This document shows, one piece after another, positions 55,865 to 64,000 of a DNA stretch of 64,000 bases. The notes under the pieces were generated by a model. It made no database searches, was not told the origin of the DNA, and was given only the letters and a program-made list of their open reading frames with translations. Position 1 is the first letter of the stretch. Every line of letters starts with the position of its first letter. Source of the stretch: Enterobacter sp. Bisph1 (lineage in GTDB: Bacteria; Pseudomonadota; Gammaproteobacteria; Enterobacterales; Enterobacteriaceae). The stretch lies in contig NZ_JXAG01000040.1 of assembly GCF_000814905.1 (NCBI RefSeq), positions 1 to 64,000 on the forward strand, written 5' to 3'. The position numbers and the translations under genes are program-made.

Positions 55865-56495
55865 GCAGTTAATAGAAAAATTAAGCCGGTCTGCCGCACC
55901 GGTAAAACGCCCCCTTAAACCGGGCTGGCGGACGCTGAGTTGGATCGCAGTCGCACTACCCTGCGGTATCGCGGCCGGTTTGCTGCTTAGCAGAACGCTG
56001 ACGGACTGGTCGCAACCGGGCGCCGGTTGGGCGCTGGCTCAGTTATTGCTCACTTTTATTGCCGGGATGCTGGCGGTGCGTAACGCGTTTTTAATGAGTA
56101 TTGCCGGGCGCGCGCCCCTCGGTTGGCCGTGGTTTGTGCCGCTGGCGGCGGTCTGGCTGGTCAGCATTGTCAGTAATCTGCACCGCGCGGTGGCGCTGCA
56201 TGCGTCAGTGGAAGGGCCAAACTGTTACCTGTTTATGGTTACCGTTAGCGTGCCGATGGTGGCGATAGTGATTGCTTACCTGCGCCGCACCCGCACGCTG
56301 TTCCCGGTGCGCAGCCTCGCGACGGCGGGTTCGGGCGTCGCCTGTATGGCGCTTACGCTGCTCTCCCTTTGCCACCCGACCCATATCAGCATGATGGATT
56401 TGCTGATGCATATCGCGGCGTTCAGCACCATTGTGCTGGCAACGATAGCGCTCGGGTATAAGTGGGTGGCGATCCCGCCCATGCGCAGTCGTTAA
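55851..56495 (+). CDS. NrsF-type anti-sigma factor (DUF1109)
   Basis: 214 residues with about six membrane segments and a short cytosolic N-terminus, as in NrsF of Caulobacter, which holds SigF until oxidative or metal stress. The Cys residues in GPNCYLF, SGVACM and LSLCHP are candidates for sensing. Confidence 0.85.
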   Translation: MADHEQLIEKLSRSAAPVKRPLKPGWRTLSWIAVALPCGIAAGLLLSRTLTDWSQPGAGWALAQLLLTFIAGMLAVRNAFLMSIAGRAPLGWPWFVPLAAVWLVSIVSNLHRAVALHASVEGPNCYLFMVTVSVPMVAIVIAYLRRTRTLFPVRSLATAGSGVACMALTLLSLCHPTHISMMDLLMHIAAFSTIVLATIALGYKWVAIPPMRSR

Positions 56496-56513
56496 CTGCG
56501 CATGGCGTAGCTG

Positions 56514-57587
56514 TTAGCTTTTTTTCGGGAAGATCCACAGCTGCTCGGCGGGTAGCACCACGCGATAGTTCTGCTGGCTGCGCTGCTGGGTGCCGTAGAC
56601 GCGGATAACGTAATCATCGCCGGAGGTGCGGAACAGGTACTCCCAGCGATCCCCCAGATACATGGTGGTCAGCATCGGCAGTTCCAGCGAGTTATCCTGC
56701 GGCGAGTCAGAAAGCCGCAGGCTTTCCACGCGGATCACCGCTGTCGCCTCCTGGCCCACAACGACGCCCGGTCCGGCAACGCCCCACAGTGCCCAGCTAG
56801 CCCCTTCGATGCGCGCTCTGCCGTTGACGATTTCGATCACTTTGCCATGCAGCCGGTTGTTGCTGCCCATAAACTCGGCGGTAAACAGCGTCGACGGCGT
56901 CGCGTACATCTCCTGCGGCGTGCCCTGCTGTTCAATCACCCCATTGTTGAGTAACAAAATGCGGTCGGAAATCGCCATCGCTTCATTCTGATCGTGGGTG
57001 ACCATCAGCGCCGACAGGCCGAGCTTGACGATCAATTCCCGCAGAAAAACCCGCGCCTCTTCCCGCAGCTTCGCATCGAGGTTCGATAAGGGTTCATCGA
57101 GCAGAATCACCGGTGGGTTGTAAACCAGCGCCCGACCAATCGCCACGCGCTGCTGCTGTCCGCCGGAAAGCTGGTGCGGATGACGTTTACCCAGCGTGCC
57201 GAGACCAAGCTGGTCCAGCACGCTTTGTACGCGGGAGGCGATCTCCGCCGACCCAACTTTGCGCAGCTTGAGGGGGTAAGCGACATTCTCGAACACGGTT
57301 TTATGCGGCCACAGGGCGTAAGACTGAAACACCAGCCCGAGGTTGCGCTCCTCTGCGGGTACTTCGCTGCGCGGCGTGCCGTCGTAAACCACGTTTTTGC
57401 CAATGGTGATGCGCCCTTGGGTTGGTTTTTCCAGCCCGGCGACAGCGCGAAGCAAGGTAGTTTTGCCGCTGCCGGAAGGACCTAAAAGCGAGACCACTTC
57501 GCCGCGTTTTAGCTCCATGGAGACGCCTTTTAACACCGGGTTGTCACCGTAGGTGAGATGCAGATTTTCGACCGCCAGCTCAATCAT
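56514..57587 (-). CDS. ABC importer ATPase (FbpC/AfuC/PhnT type)
   Basis: 357 residues. Walker A GPSGSGKT near 37-44, signature LSGGQQQR near 141, Walker B VILLDEP and a C-terminal TOBE-like regulatory domain (about 240-355). Starts eight bases inside the permease gene. Closest families import ferric ion, sugar phosphate or 2-aminoethylphosphonate; sequence alone does not tell which. Confidence 0.85.
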   Translation of the reverse strand: MIELAVENLHLTYGDNPVLKGVSMELKRGEVVSLLGPSGSGKTTLLRAVAGLEKPTQGRITIGKNVVYDGTPRSEVPAEERNLGLVFQSYALWPHKTVFENVAYPLKLRKVGSAEIASRVQSVLDQLGLGTLGKRHPHQLSGGQQQRVAIGRALVYNPPVILLDEPLSNLDAKLREEARVFLRELIVKLGLSALMVTHDQNEAMAISDRILLLNNGVIEQQGTPQEMYATPSTLFTAEFMGSNNRLHGKVIEIVNGRARIEGASWALWGVAGPGVVVGQEATAVIRVESLRLSDSPQDNSLELPMLTTMYLGDRWEYLFRTSGDDYVIRVYGTQQRSQQNYRVVLPAEQLWIFPKKS

Positions 57588-59349
57588 GTAATTTCACTCC
57601 AAAACGCAGGGCCACGCCAAGACCGATGACCACCAGCAGAATATTGATAAACGACAGCGCGGCGACGATATCGATCGCCCCGGCCGCCCACAGCGAGACC
57701 AGCATCGAACCGATAGTTTCCGTACCGGGAGAAAGCAAATAGACGCCGGTGGAGTATTCACGCTCAAAAATCAGAAACATCAGCAGCCAGGCACCAATCA
57801 GGCCATAGCGCGACAGCGGCACCGTTACGTGACGGGTGACTTGCCCGCCGGTTGCGCCTGTGCTGCGCGCCGCTTCCTCCAGTTCCGGTCCCACCTGCAA
57901 CAGGGTGGAAGAGATCAGCCGCAGGCCGTACGCCATCCACACCACGGTGTAGGCCAGCCAGACGCTGAAGATGGTATTACGCAGGGAACGCAGCCAGACA
58001 ATCAGGTTCTCCCGCAGCCATTCGGCGACGGGCAAACCGGACAGCCAGCCGTTTTTCAGGGACTGGTCGAGCCACATCGGTAAAAAGAGGAATACCCATA
58101 AAAAGGCCAGCCCCGCCAGCAGACCCGGCACGGCGCGCGGTACCAGCACGCTGTAATCGAGAAACCGCGTCACATTGTCCTGCTTACGGTGCATGGCAAT
58201 TCCAACAAACAAATAGCACACCACCGCCAGCGCGCCGCCAAATACACCAATCGCCATCGAGTTGACTATCGCGCGCAGGAGATTCGGCTGCTGCCAGATA
58301 TTACGGAAGGTATTCAGTGAGACTTCATCCCACAGCGAAACGCCCACGCCCCAGTTAGAGATAAAGGCGCGCAAAACCACGCCGATCAGCGGTACGCCGA
58401 TGGTTACCGTCAACCACGCCACTACAACGGCACCGGCCACCCAGCGCCATTTACCCAGTGGCAGCGCGCGCGCCTGCGAAGCTTTGCCTTTCATGGTGAC
58501 GAAGCGGTTGGCGGTGCGCATCAGGCGGCGCTGCAACATCACCAGCGGAATGGTGATACAGATCAGCACCACGGCGACGGCGGCCATCAGATGATAAGAA
58601 GGGGTGCCCAGTTTGTTGGTGAGTTTATACAGGTAGGTGGCGAGCACCATATTGCCTTCCGGATCGCCGAGCACCAGCATCAGACCAAAAACCTCCAGCC
58701 CCAGGAAGAAGAGCAGCACGCAGGCGTATAAAATGGACGGACGCACCATCGGCAGACTCACGGCGGTCATCACCTGTAGCGGCGTTGCGCCCACTGTGCG
58801 CGCGGCTTCTTCCACGTCCGATCCGACGCTGCGCAGGGCCGAAGAGATATAGAGATAGGCATGGGGAACGTGGGTCAGCCCGGCGATCACCACGATGCTG
58901 AACATCGAGTAAATATTCCACGGCACAAAACCGATAAGCTCCTGCGCCCAGCGCGAGAAGAAGCCCACCGGCCCGGCAGAGACCACATAGCCGAATGCGA
59001 GCACCATCGGCGAGACAAAAATCGGCACGAGGATCAGCGGCTCGATAAAGCGGCGTCCGGGTAAATCCGTGCGCACCATTAAAAACGCCAGAATCCCGCC
59101 CAGCGGAATGGCAATCACCACCAGGCCGAAGGCGAGAATAAAGCCGGACTTCAACGCCAGATAAAAATCGGGATCGGTAAAAATAAATTCAAATGCTTCG
59201 AGACTCAGCTCTTTAGAACGAACAAAAAAGGGCGCCGAGAGAAAGCTCTGCACCACAATAAATAACAGCGGAATATAGATAACCAGCGCGGTAATTAACA
59301 CAATGACGCCGCGCGGCAACCCTTGCCATTTTCTGCGCACACTATTCAT
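57580..59349 (-). CDS. ABC importer fused permease (FbpB/AfuB type)
   Basis: 589 residues with two permease halves in one chain, about six membrane segments each, and an EAA-like loop in each half (EEAARTVGATPLQ; EEAARSTGATGGQ). Same strand, overlapping the ATPase gene. Confidence 0.87.
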   Translation of the reverse strand: MNSVRRKWQGLPRGVIVLITALVIYIPLLFIVVQSFLSAPFFVRSKELSLEAFEFIFTDPDFYLALKSGFILAFGLVVIAIPLGGILAFLMVRTDLPGRRFIEPLILVPIFVSPMVLAFGYVVSAGPVGFFSRWAQELIGFVPWNIYSMFSIVVIAGLTHVPHAYLYISSALRSVGSDVEEAARTVGATPLQVMTAVSLPMVRPSILYACVLLFFLGLEVFGLMLVLGDPEGNMVLATYLYKLTNKLGTPSYHLMAAVAVVLICITIPLVMLQRRLMRTANRFVTMKGKASQARALPLGKWRWVAGAVVVAWLTVTIGVPLIGVVLRAFISNWGVGVSLWDEVSLNTFRNIWQQPNLLRAIVNSMAIGVFGGALAVVCYLFVGIAMHRKQDNVTRFLDYSVLVPRAVPGLLAGLAFLWVFLFLPMWLDQSLKNGWLSGLPVAEWLRENLIVWLRSLRNTIFSVWLAYTVVWMAYGLRLISSTLLQVGPELEEAARSTGATGGQVTRHVTVPLSRYGLIGAWLLMFLIFEREYSTGVYLLSPGTETIGSMLVSLWAAGAIDIVAALSFINILLVVIGLGVALRFGVKLHD

Positions 59350-59396
59350 ACATCATCCCTTCGGTCAGGAAACTGCAAACCTGCCTGCTGCAAAAA

Positions 59397-59422
59397 GGTT
59401 GTGCGCCGTTACGCGCACAACC
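59397..59422 (-). terminator. Hairpin between binding protein and permease genes
   Basis: Perfect inverted repeat GGTTGTGCGC-CGTTAC-GCGCACAACC. No T run, so more likely an mRNA-stabilising or attenuating hairpin that favours binding-protein synthesis. Confidence 0.6.
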
Positions 59423-59432
59423 GGTTCGGGCA

Positions 59433-60521
59433 TTATTTCGCGGCGGCAGTGCGCCACTGTTTTATAAATTCCAGACGTTTTTTCGGCTCAAGATATTCCA
59501 GCAACGACTCGTCCACCGCGATCGGCTTCAGGGCGTCGCCAAGCTGTTTGGTCAGGCCGTCGATATCGTTTTTGCCTTCAATATCGTTACGCAGGGAGGG
59601 AATATCCGCCTGGTTGGCAAGAATGGACTGCCCTTTTTCCGATAACACATAGTCAAACCACAGTTTTGCGGCGTTGCTGTGTTCCGCTTCAGCACTGATA
59701 AAGGAGACGCGCGACAGCACCAGCACATAATCTTTCGGGTAGGCCACGCCCAGTGAATTGTCCCCTTTCGCCCGCGCTTCGGCGTAGGAGCCGAGGATAT
59801 TGTAACCAATCAGGTTTTCACCGGAGGAGACGCGTTCCATCATCGTGCCGGTGGAAGATTGCACCGTTAACCCGCCTTTGGCGACATCGGCCAAATGGGT
59901 GAAGTAGTCCTTGTCATGTTTGCTGTCTTCTACCGCCAGCATAAAGCCGAGGCCCGATTTTTCGATATCGTAAGTGGTGACTTTGTTTTTGAATTTATCG
60001 GGCTGGCCGGCAACCAATTTGCCCAGCGCGGTATGGGAATCCGGGACTTCACCCGCCGGGATCAGGCGCTTGTTATAGATGATAATCACCGGTTCATAAG
60101 TGGTGCCGTAAGCTTTTTTCTGCCACACCGCCCACTTGGGTAATTTATCCAGCTCCGGCGAGGCGTACTCTTCGGCGTAATCCGTTGCCAGTTTCAGCGC
60201 GGTGTCCATTGATGAACTCCAGACCACATCGCCGCTGCCGCCGCCGGAGGCCTGTTCGCTAAGATAACGGTTATACAGTTCGGTACTGTTCATATCGTTA
60301 TATTCGACTTTGATGCCCGGATATTGCGCCTCAAACCCTTTGATCAGCGGCCCGGCGGCTTTGGTGTCGGTGGTGGAATAAATCACCACTTTGCCCTCTT
60401 TGGTCGCAGCGTCGACGATTTTCTGGTAATCCGCCGGATATCCCTGCGGCACGGCGGCCAGCGCGGCGCCGGAAAAGAGCGTCGCCAGCGTCACCGCCAG
60501 AACCTTTAATTTCTTATCCAT
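59433..60521 (-). CDS. ABC importer periplasmic binding protein
   Basis: 362 residues. Signal peptide ending ALA (about 22), then a class F-like binding fold (EGKVVIYSTTDT, GDVVWSSSMDTALKL, YEPVIIIYNKRL) of the Fe3+/AfuA/2-AEP group. No Tyr-Tyr pair typical of ferric-binding proteins is obvious. Start ATG 60521, AAAGGGG ten bases before. Confidence 0.85.
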   Translation of the reverse strand: MDKKLKVLAVTLATLFSGAALAAVPQGYPADYQKIVDAATKEGKVVIYSTTDTKAAGPLIKGFEAQYPGIKVEYNDMNSTELYNRYLSEQASGGGSGDVVWSSSMDTALKLATDYAEEYASPELDKLPKWAVWQKKAYGTTYEPVIIIYNKRLIPAGEVPDSHTALGKLVAGQPDKFKNKVTTYDIEKSGLGFMLAVEDSKHDKDYFTHLADVAKGGLTVQSSTGTMMERVSSGENLIGYNILGSYAEARAKGDNSLGVAYPKDYVLVLSRVSFISAEAEHSNAAKLWFDYVLSEKGQSILANQADIPSLRNDIEGKNDIDGLTKQLGDALKPIAVDESLLEYLEPKKRLEFIKQWRTAAAK

Positions 60522-60905
60522 GCACAAACCCCTTTGTTATCATTTTTCAACACAAATTTAACATATAGCCTGCGAAACGGCCGGTGTAACGCGGGCGCAG
60601 GCTTTTTTCCAGTTTTTGTGACGCTGGTGTGATTTAAAAAAGGGGGTTGCACCTTAACGGGGAACAAAAGCTTAATTATTTATAAATCAGCTAAATAGAT
60701 GAAAATTTTATTTCACGGGCAAGAAGATTAAATTATTCACAGCGAGGAAGGCGTATTAAAAAGAATTACCCCGGATAAACGCGTTTTTATTTGTTATGCA
60801 GCAAGCAAGGTAATTAACGCTATTCATTACCAGGCATCAGCGTAAAGCGCCCGCAAATAGAATTTACCGCCGCCAAAACTCGACGTTCACTATTTGTTCG
60901 CTTTT
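60522..60905. other. Gene-free divergent intergenic region
   Basis: AT-rich, between divergent ABC operons. A 62-codon frame on the minus strand (60820-61008) overlaps phnC and is not supported. No clear Fur or CRP site. Confidence 0.5.
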
Positions 60906-60923
60906 TCGTCATAAAACAGTCAT
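60906..60923 (+). promoter_or_regulatory. Pho box before phnC
   Basis: TCGTCAT-AAAA-CAGTCAT, two PhoB half sites with the A/T linker of the consensus CTGTCAT-N4-CTGTCAT. It lies 50 bases before the phnC start. Confidence 0.75.
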
Positions 60924-60972
60924 CACCTTTGCCCTTAATGGTCGCCAGCTTAATGATAAATGCGGAAGAGTT

Positions 60973-61815
60973 ATGAACAGCGCGCTGGCAAAAATCTCTG
61001 AAGATCACTATTCAACGTTGCCGCCATTAAACACGGTGCCAAAGCAAAAGGTATTGAGCGTAAAGAACTTACGCAAAGCCTATAACGCGCATCAGACGGT
61101 GCTGCAGGATATCAGTTTTGACCTGCACAGCGGTGAAATGGTCGGCGTGATTGGACGCTCCGGCGCGGGGAAATCCACCCTGCTGCATGTGTTGAACGGC
61201 ACTCATAGCGTCACCTCCGGGGAGATTTTGAGTTTCCCGGAAGTGGGTATGCCGCGCAATGTCGCCCATCTTAAAGGGCGCGCGCTGAATCAGTGGCGCA
61301 GCCAGTGCGGGATGATTTTCCAGGATTTTTGTCTGGTACCGCGCCTTGATGTGTTGACCAATGTGCTGCTTGGCCGCTTAAGCCAGACCTCAACGCTGAA
61401 GTCGCTGTTTAAACTCTTTACCGATGAAGACCGGGCGAAAGCCATCGCGCTGCTGGAGTGGCTCAATATGCTGCCTCACGCGTTGCAGCGCGCGGAAACC
61501 CTCTCTGGTGGGCAGATGCAGCGTGTCGCTATTTGCCGGGCGCTGATCCAGAACCCCTCTATTTTACTGGCGGACGAACCTGTCGCTTCGCTGGATCCGA
61601 AAAATACCCAGCGCATCATGAATGTGCTGCGCGAAGTCAGTGCGCAGGGCATCAGCGTGATGGTCAATCTGCACTCGGTGGAGCTGGTGCAGGAGTATTG
61701 CACGCGCGTTATCGGCGTATCCCAGGGACGGCTTATTTTTGACGATCATCCGTCGCAGTTAACGCCGGACGTGCTGCACGCGTTGTACGGCGATGAGATC
61801 GCTCAATTGCATTAA
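60973..61815 (+). CDS. phnC: Phosphonate ABC importer ATPase PhnC
   Basis: 280 residues. Walker [10 protein letters not shown], signature LSGGQMQR, Walker B ILLADEP with the PhnC-type motif NLHSVELV. N-terminal 25 residues extend beyond usual PhnC. Confidence 0.88.
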   Translation: MNSALAKISEDHYSTLPPLNTVPKQKVLSVKNLRKAYNAHQTVLQDISFDLHSGEMVGVIGRSGAGKSTLLHVLNGTHSVTSGEILSFPEVGMPRNVAHLKGRALNQWRSQCGMIFQDFCLVPRLDVLTNVLLGRLSQTSTLKSLFKLFTDEDRAKAIALLEWLNMLPHALQRAETLSGGQMQRVAICRALIQNPSILLADEPVASLDPKNTQRIMNVLREVSAQGISVMVNLHSVELVQEYCTRVIGVSQGRLIFDDHPSQLTPDVLHALYGDEIAQLH

Positions 61816-61844
61816 TGATTCCTTCCAATGAGACGACACAGGCA

Positions 61845-62792
61845 ATGACAATGAAAAAAACTATTTCGGGCGCATTACGTTTATCGGCATTGATGGCAGG
61901 TCTGCTGCTGGCATGGCAGGCAACGGCTGCAGAACAGCCGAAGGAATTGAACCTCGGCATTATGGGCGGGCAGAACGCCACGCAACAGATTGGCGATAAC
62001 CAGTGCGTTAAAGATTTCCTCGATAAAGAGCTGAATGTCGACACCAAACTGCGCAACTCGTCCGACTATTCCGGCGTTATCCAGGGCCTGATCGGCGGCA
62101 AAGTGGATGTGGTTTTAAGCATGTCCCCCTCCTCTTATGCCTCCGTCTATATCAATAACCCGAAAGCGGTGGATATTGTCGGGATTGGGGTCGATGACAA
62201 AGACCAGTCGCGCGGTTATCACTCGGTGGTGATTGTCAAAGCCGACAGCCCGTATAAAAAGCTGGAAGATCTGAAAGGTAAAGCGTTTGGCTTCGCCGAT
62301 CCGGATTCCACTTCCGGCTACCTGATCCCGAACTACTCCTTTAAACAGAAGTTCGGCGGCAATGCGGATAATAAATTCAATAACTACTTCTCCAGCGTCA
62401 CCTTCTCCGGCGGCCACGAGCAGGACATTCTCGGCGTGCTGAACGGTCAGTTCGCCGGCGCGGTCACCTGGACCTCAATGGTCGGCGATTACGATTCCGG
62501 CTACAGCGTCGGTGCGTTTAACCGCCTGATCCGTATGGATCACCCTGACCTGATGAAAAAAATCCGCATTATCTGGGAATCGCCGCTGATCCCGAATGGC
62601 CCGATCCTCGTCAGCAACAATCTGCCGGCGGATTTCAAAGCGAAAGTGGTGAGCGCGGTGAAAAAACTTGATACCGATAATCATGCCTGCTTCGTCAAAG
62701 CGATGGGCGGCACCCAGCATATCGGCCCGGGCAGCGTCGACGATTTTAAACAGATTATTGAGATGAAGCGCGAGCTGGTTAACGCCCGTTAA
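61845..62792 (+). CDS. phnD: Phosphonate ABC importer binding protein PhnD
   Basis: 315 residues. Signal peptide ending AAA-EQP (about 28), then PhnD fold: SSDYSGVIQGL, GYHSVVIVKADSPYKKLEDLKGK, DPDSTSGYLIP. Start at 61845 or two codons later. Ligand could be phosphonate or phosphite. Confidence 0.88.
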   Translation: MTMKKTISGALRLSALMAGLLLAWQATAAEQPKELNLGIMGGQNATQQIGDNQCVKDFLDKELNVDTKLRNSSDYSGVIQGLIGGKVDVVLSMSPSSYASVYINNPKAVDIVGIGVDDKDQSRGYHSVVIVKADSPYKKLEDLKGKAFGFADPDSTSGYLIPNYSFKQKFGGNADNKFNNYFSSVTFSGGHEQDILGVLNGQFAGAVTWTSMVGDYDSGYSVGAFNRLIRMDHPDLMKKIRIIWESPLIPNGPILVSNNLPADFKAKVVSAVKKLDTDNHACFVKAMGGTQHIGPGSVDDFKQIIEMKRELVNAR

Positions 62793-62814
62793 TCCGTTAT
62801 TGCCGCCTTTCACC

Positions 62815-62843
62815 GGCCCCTGCGTAAAAACAGGGGCTTTTAT
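62815..62843 (+). terminator. Hairpin between phnD and phnE
   Basis: GCCCCTG / CAGGGGC around an eight-base loop, followed by TTTTATT. Partial termination here would favour PhnD over the permeases. Confidence 0.68.
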
Positions 62844-62873
62844 TCGAATGTCATCGAGGATTTAGCGCAACGC

Positions 62874-63746
62874 ATGAACAGGTCGAATACCGCGTTTGAG
62901 CACTACTATCAGCAGGTCAGAATGCGCCAGAAGCGCGACAGCTTAGCCTGGTCGCTGGTGATTGTTAGCCTCTATCTGGCCGCCGGCAGCGCGGCGGAAT
63001 TTAATCTCGCCACCATCTGGCACTCCCTACCCAACTTTCTTGATTACATGCGCGAAACGGTGCCGACGCTGCACGGTTCGCTGCTGTTTGCTGATAGCCA
63101 TACCAAAGGTTCGCTGGCCTATTGGGGTTACCGGCTGCCGATCCAGTTACCCCTCATTTGGGAAACCCTACAGCTGGCGCTGGCGGCGACATTGGCCTCC
63201 TTCGCTATCGCCGCGGTACTGGCCTTTCTGGCGGCGGGCAATACCTGGTCTCCCCCACCGGTGCGCTTTGCCGTACGAACGCTGGTGGCTTTTTTGCGTA
63301 CCATGCCGGAACTGGCGTGGGCGGTAATTTTCGTCATGGCCTTCGGTATTGGCGCTATCCCCGGCTTTCTGGCGCTGGCGCTGCATACCGTTGGCAGTCT
63401 GACCAAGCTGTTTTATGAGGCGGTCGAGAGCGCACAGGAGAGGCCGGTGCGCGGGCTGGCGTCCTGCGGTGCCACGCATTTCCAGCGTGTTCGCTTCGCG
63501 TTGTGGCCGCAGGTGAAACCGATTTTTCTCTCCTACGCCTTTATGCGCCTCGAAATTAACTTTCGCTCCTCCACCATTCTTGGGCTGGTGGGCGCGGGCG
63601 GCATCGGCCAGGAGCTGATGACCAATATCAAACTCGACCGCTACGATCAGGTCAGCATCACGCTGCTGCTGATTATTATGGTGGTTTCCGCACTGGATAC
63701 GATCTCTGGCCGCCTGCGCCAGTGGGTGCTGGAGGGGAAAAAATGA
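62874..63746 (+). CDS. phnE: Phosphonate ABC importer permease PhnE, first copy
   Basis: 290 residues, about five or six membrane segments and permease motif GLASCGATHFQRVRFALWPQ, GLVGAGGIGQEL. Overlaps the next gene by four bases (ATGA). Confidence 0.87.
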   Translation: MNRSNTAFEHYYQQVRMRQKRDSLAWSLVIVSLYLAAGSAAEFNLATIWHSLPNFLDYMRETVPTLHGSLLFADSHTKGSLAYWGYRLPIQLPLIWETLQLALAATLASFAIAAVLAFLAAGNTWSPPPVRFAVRTLVAFLRTMPELAWAVIFVMAFGIGAIPGFLALALHTVGSLTKLFYEAVESAQERPVRGLASCGATHFQRVRFALWPQVKPIFLSYAFMRLEINFRSSTILGLVGAGGIGQELMTNIKLDRYDQVSITLLLIIMVVSALDTISGRLRQWVLEGKK

Positions 63747-64000
63747 GCCACTGGCAAGGGATACCCGACGTGGCGTTGAGCCGTCAACTCAACGGGAAAT
63801 TGTTTCAGGCGCAGGGGCGCTATTTACGCCGTCTCGGGCTGATAGTCCTGGCGGTGCTGCTCTATTACGCCTGGTTCTTTATGCAGTTCGGCATTCCTGT
63901 CGAACAAGCGTTGACCGGCGTACAGCAGATTGGCCGCTATATTGCGCGCATGTTCGTGTGGCACGATTTCTGGAACTGGCCGTTTGCCTACTACTTCACG
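63743..64000 (+). CDS. Second PhnE-type permease, partial
   Basis: 86 codons visible before the window ends, starting MSHWQGIPDVALSRQ with a membrane segment LGLIVLAVLLYYAWFFMQF. Tandem phnE genes are common in phnCDE operons. Confidence 0.75.
   Translation, partial: MSHWQGIPDVALSRQLNGKLFQAQGRYLRRLGLIVLAVLLYYAWFFMQFGIPVEQALTGVQQIGRYIARMFVWHDFWNWPFAYYFT

Noticed and set aside
60522-60560. Fur-like ATGATAAC before the binding protein gene
   Set aside because: Only one seven-base unit matches; not enough for a Fur box, so iron control cannot be claimed.
60820-61008. 62-codon minus-strand frame before phnC
   Set aside because: It overlaps the Pho box and phnC start and shows no family features.

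Overview
The window is a chromosomal segment of an enteric gammaproteobacterium. Its backbone follows the E. coli order clpB-pgeF-rluD-bamD-raiA-pheLA-tyrA-aroF ... rplS-trmD-rimM-rpsP-ffh-ypjD-corB-grpE-nadK-recN-bamE-rnfH-ratA-smpB-ssrA, and the proteins are near-identical to enterobacterial ones. Accessory content (SMP-30 gene, PepSY/DUF2946 pair, ECF-NrsF module, phnCDE) suggests the Enterobacter/Kosakonia/Klebsiella side of Enterobacteriaceae. The genus is an inference.

Layout. 1-12.7 kb: core genes, with an rRNA P1 promoter at the left edge, a sigma32 promoter and internal start for clpB, a CRP site at raiA, the pheL attenuator and TyrR boxes at aroF. 12.76-30.8 kb: a P2-like unit reduced to repressor, a few early genes, replication gene A, lysis genes, a complete contractile tail, two fibre cassettes and ogr. 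It has no integrase, no capsid, portal or terminase genes and no gpS. I read it as a domesticated R-type tailocin. A perfect LexA box drives a 61-codon gene of unknown function. Five promoters share one layout (dyad near -55, ATAGC at -35, GGAAAAT-like -10) and fit activation by the encoded Ogr protein. 30.8-42.1 kb: core genes. 42.5-52.5 kb: an accretion of islands at ssrA. The first is bounded by a 30-bp repeat of the ssrA 3' end and carries a DarT-like ADP-ribosyltransferase with a NADAR-type antitoxin, a membrane protein, the 3' half of a tRNA-Pro and a nonsense-mutated integrase. Beyond the second att copy lie an older integrase stub, IS3-family debris, fragments of a second P2-like prophage (gpR, gpS, gpI) flanking an intact P-loop ATPase gene, and an orphan lipase effector with an ankyrin lipoprotein. 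52.8-64 kb: a hypothetical gene, an envelope peroxiredoxin/DsbD-like/ECF sigma/NrsF module, a minus-strand ABC importer, and a Pho-box-preceded phnCDE phosphonate importer running off the right edge.

How the parts may work together. The tailocin reads as a cascade: CI holds the early promoter through a palindrome in its spacer; DNA damage induces the LexA-controlled small gene; release of CI would allow ogr and early expression; Ogr would then fire the late promoters for lysis, tail and each fibre cassette. The sequence shows the sites and gene order. The order of events is inference.
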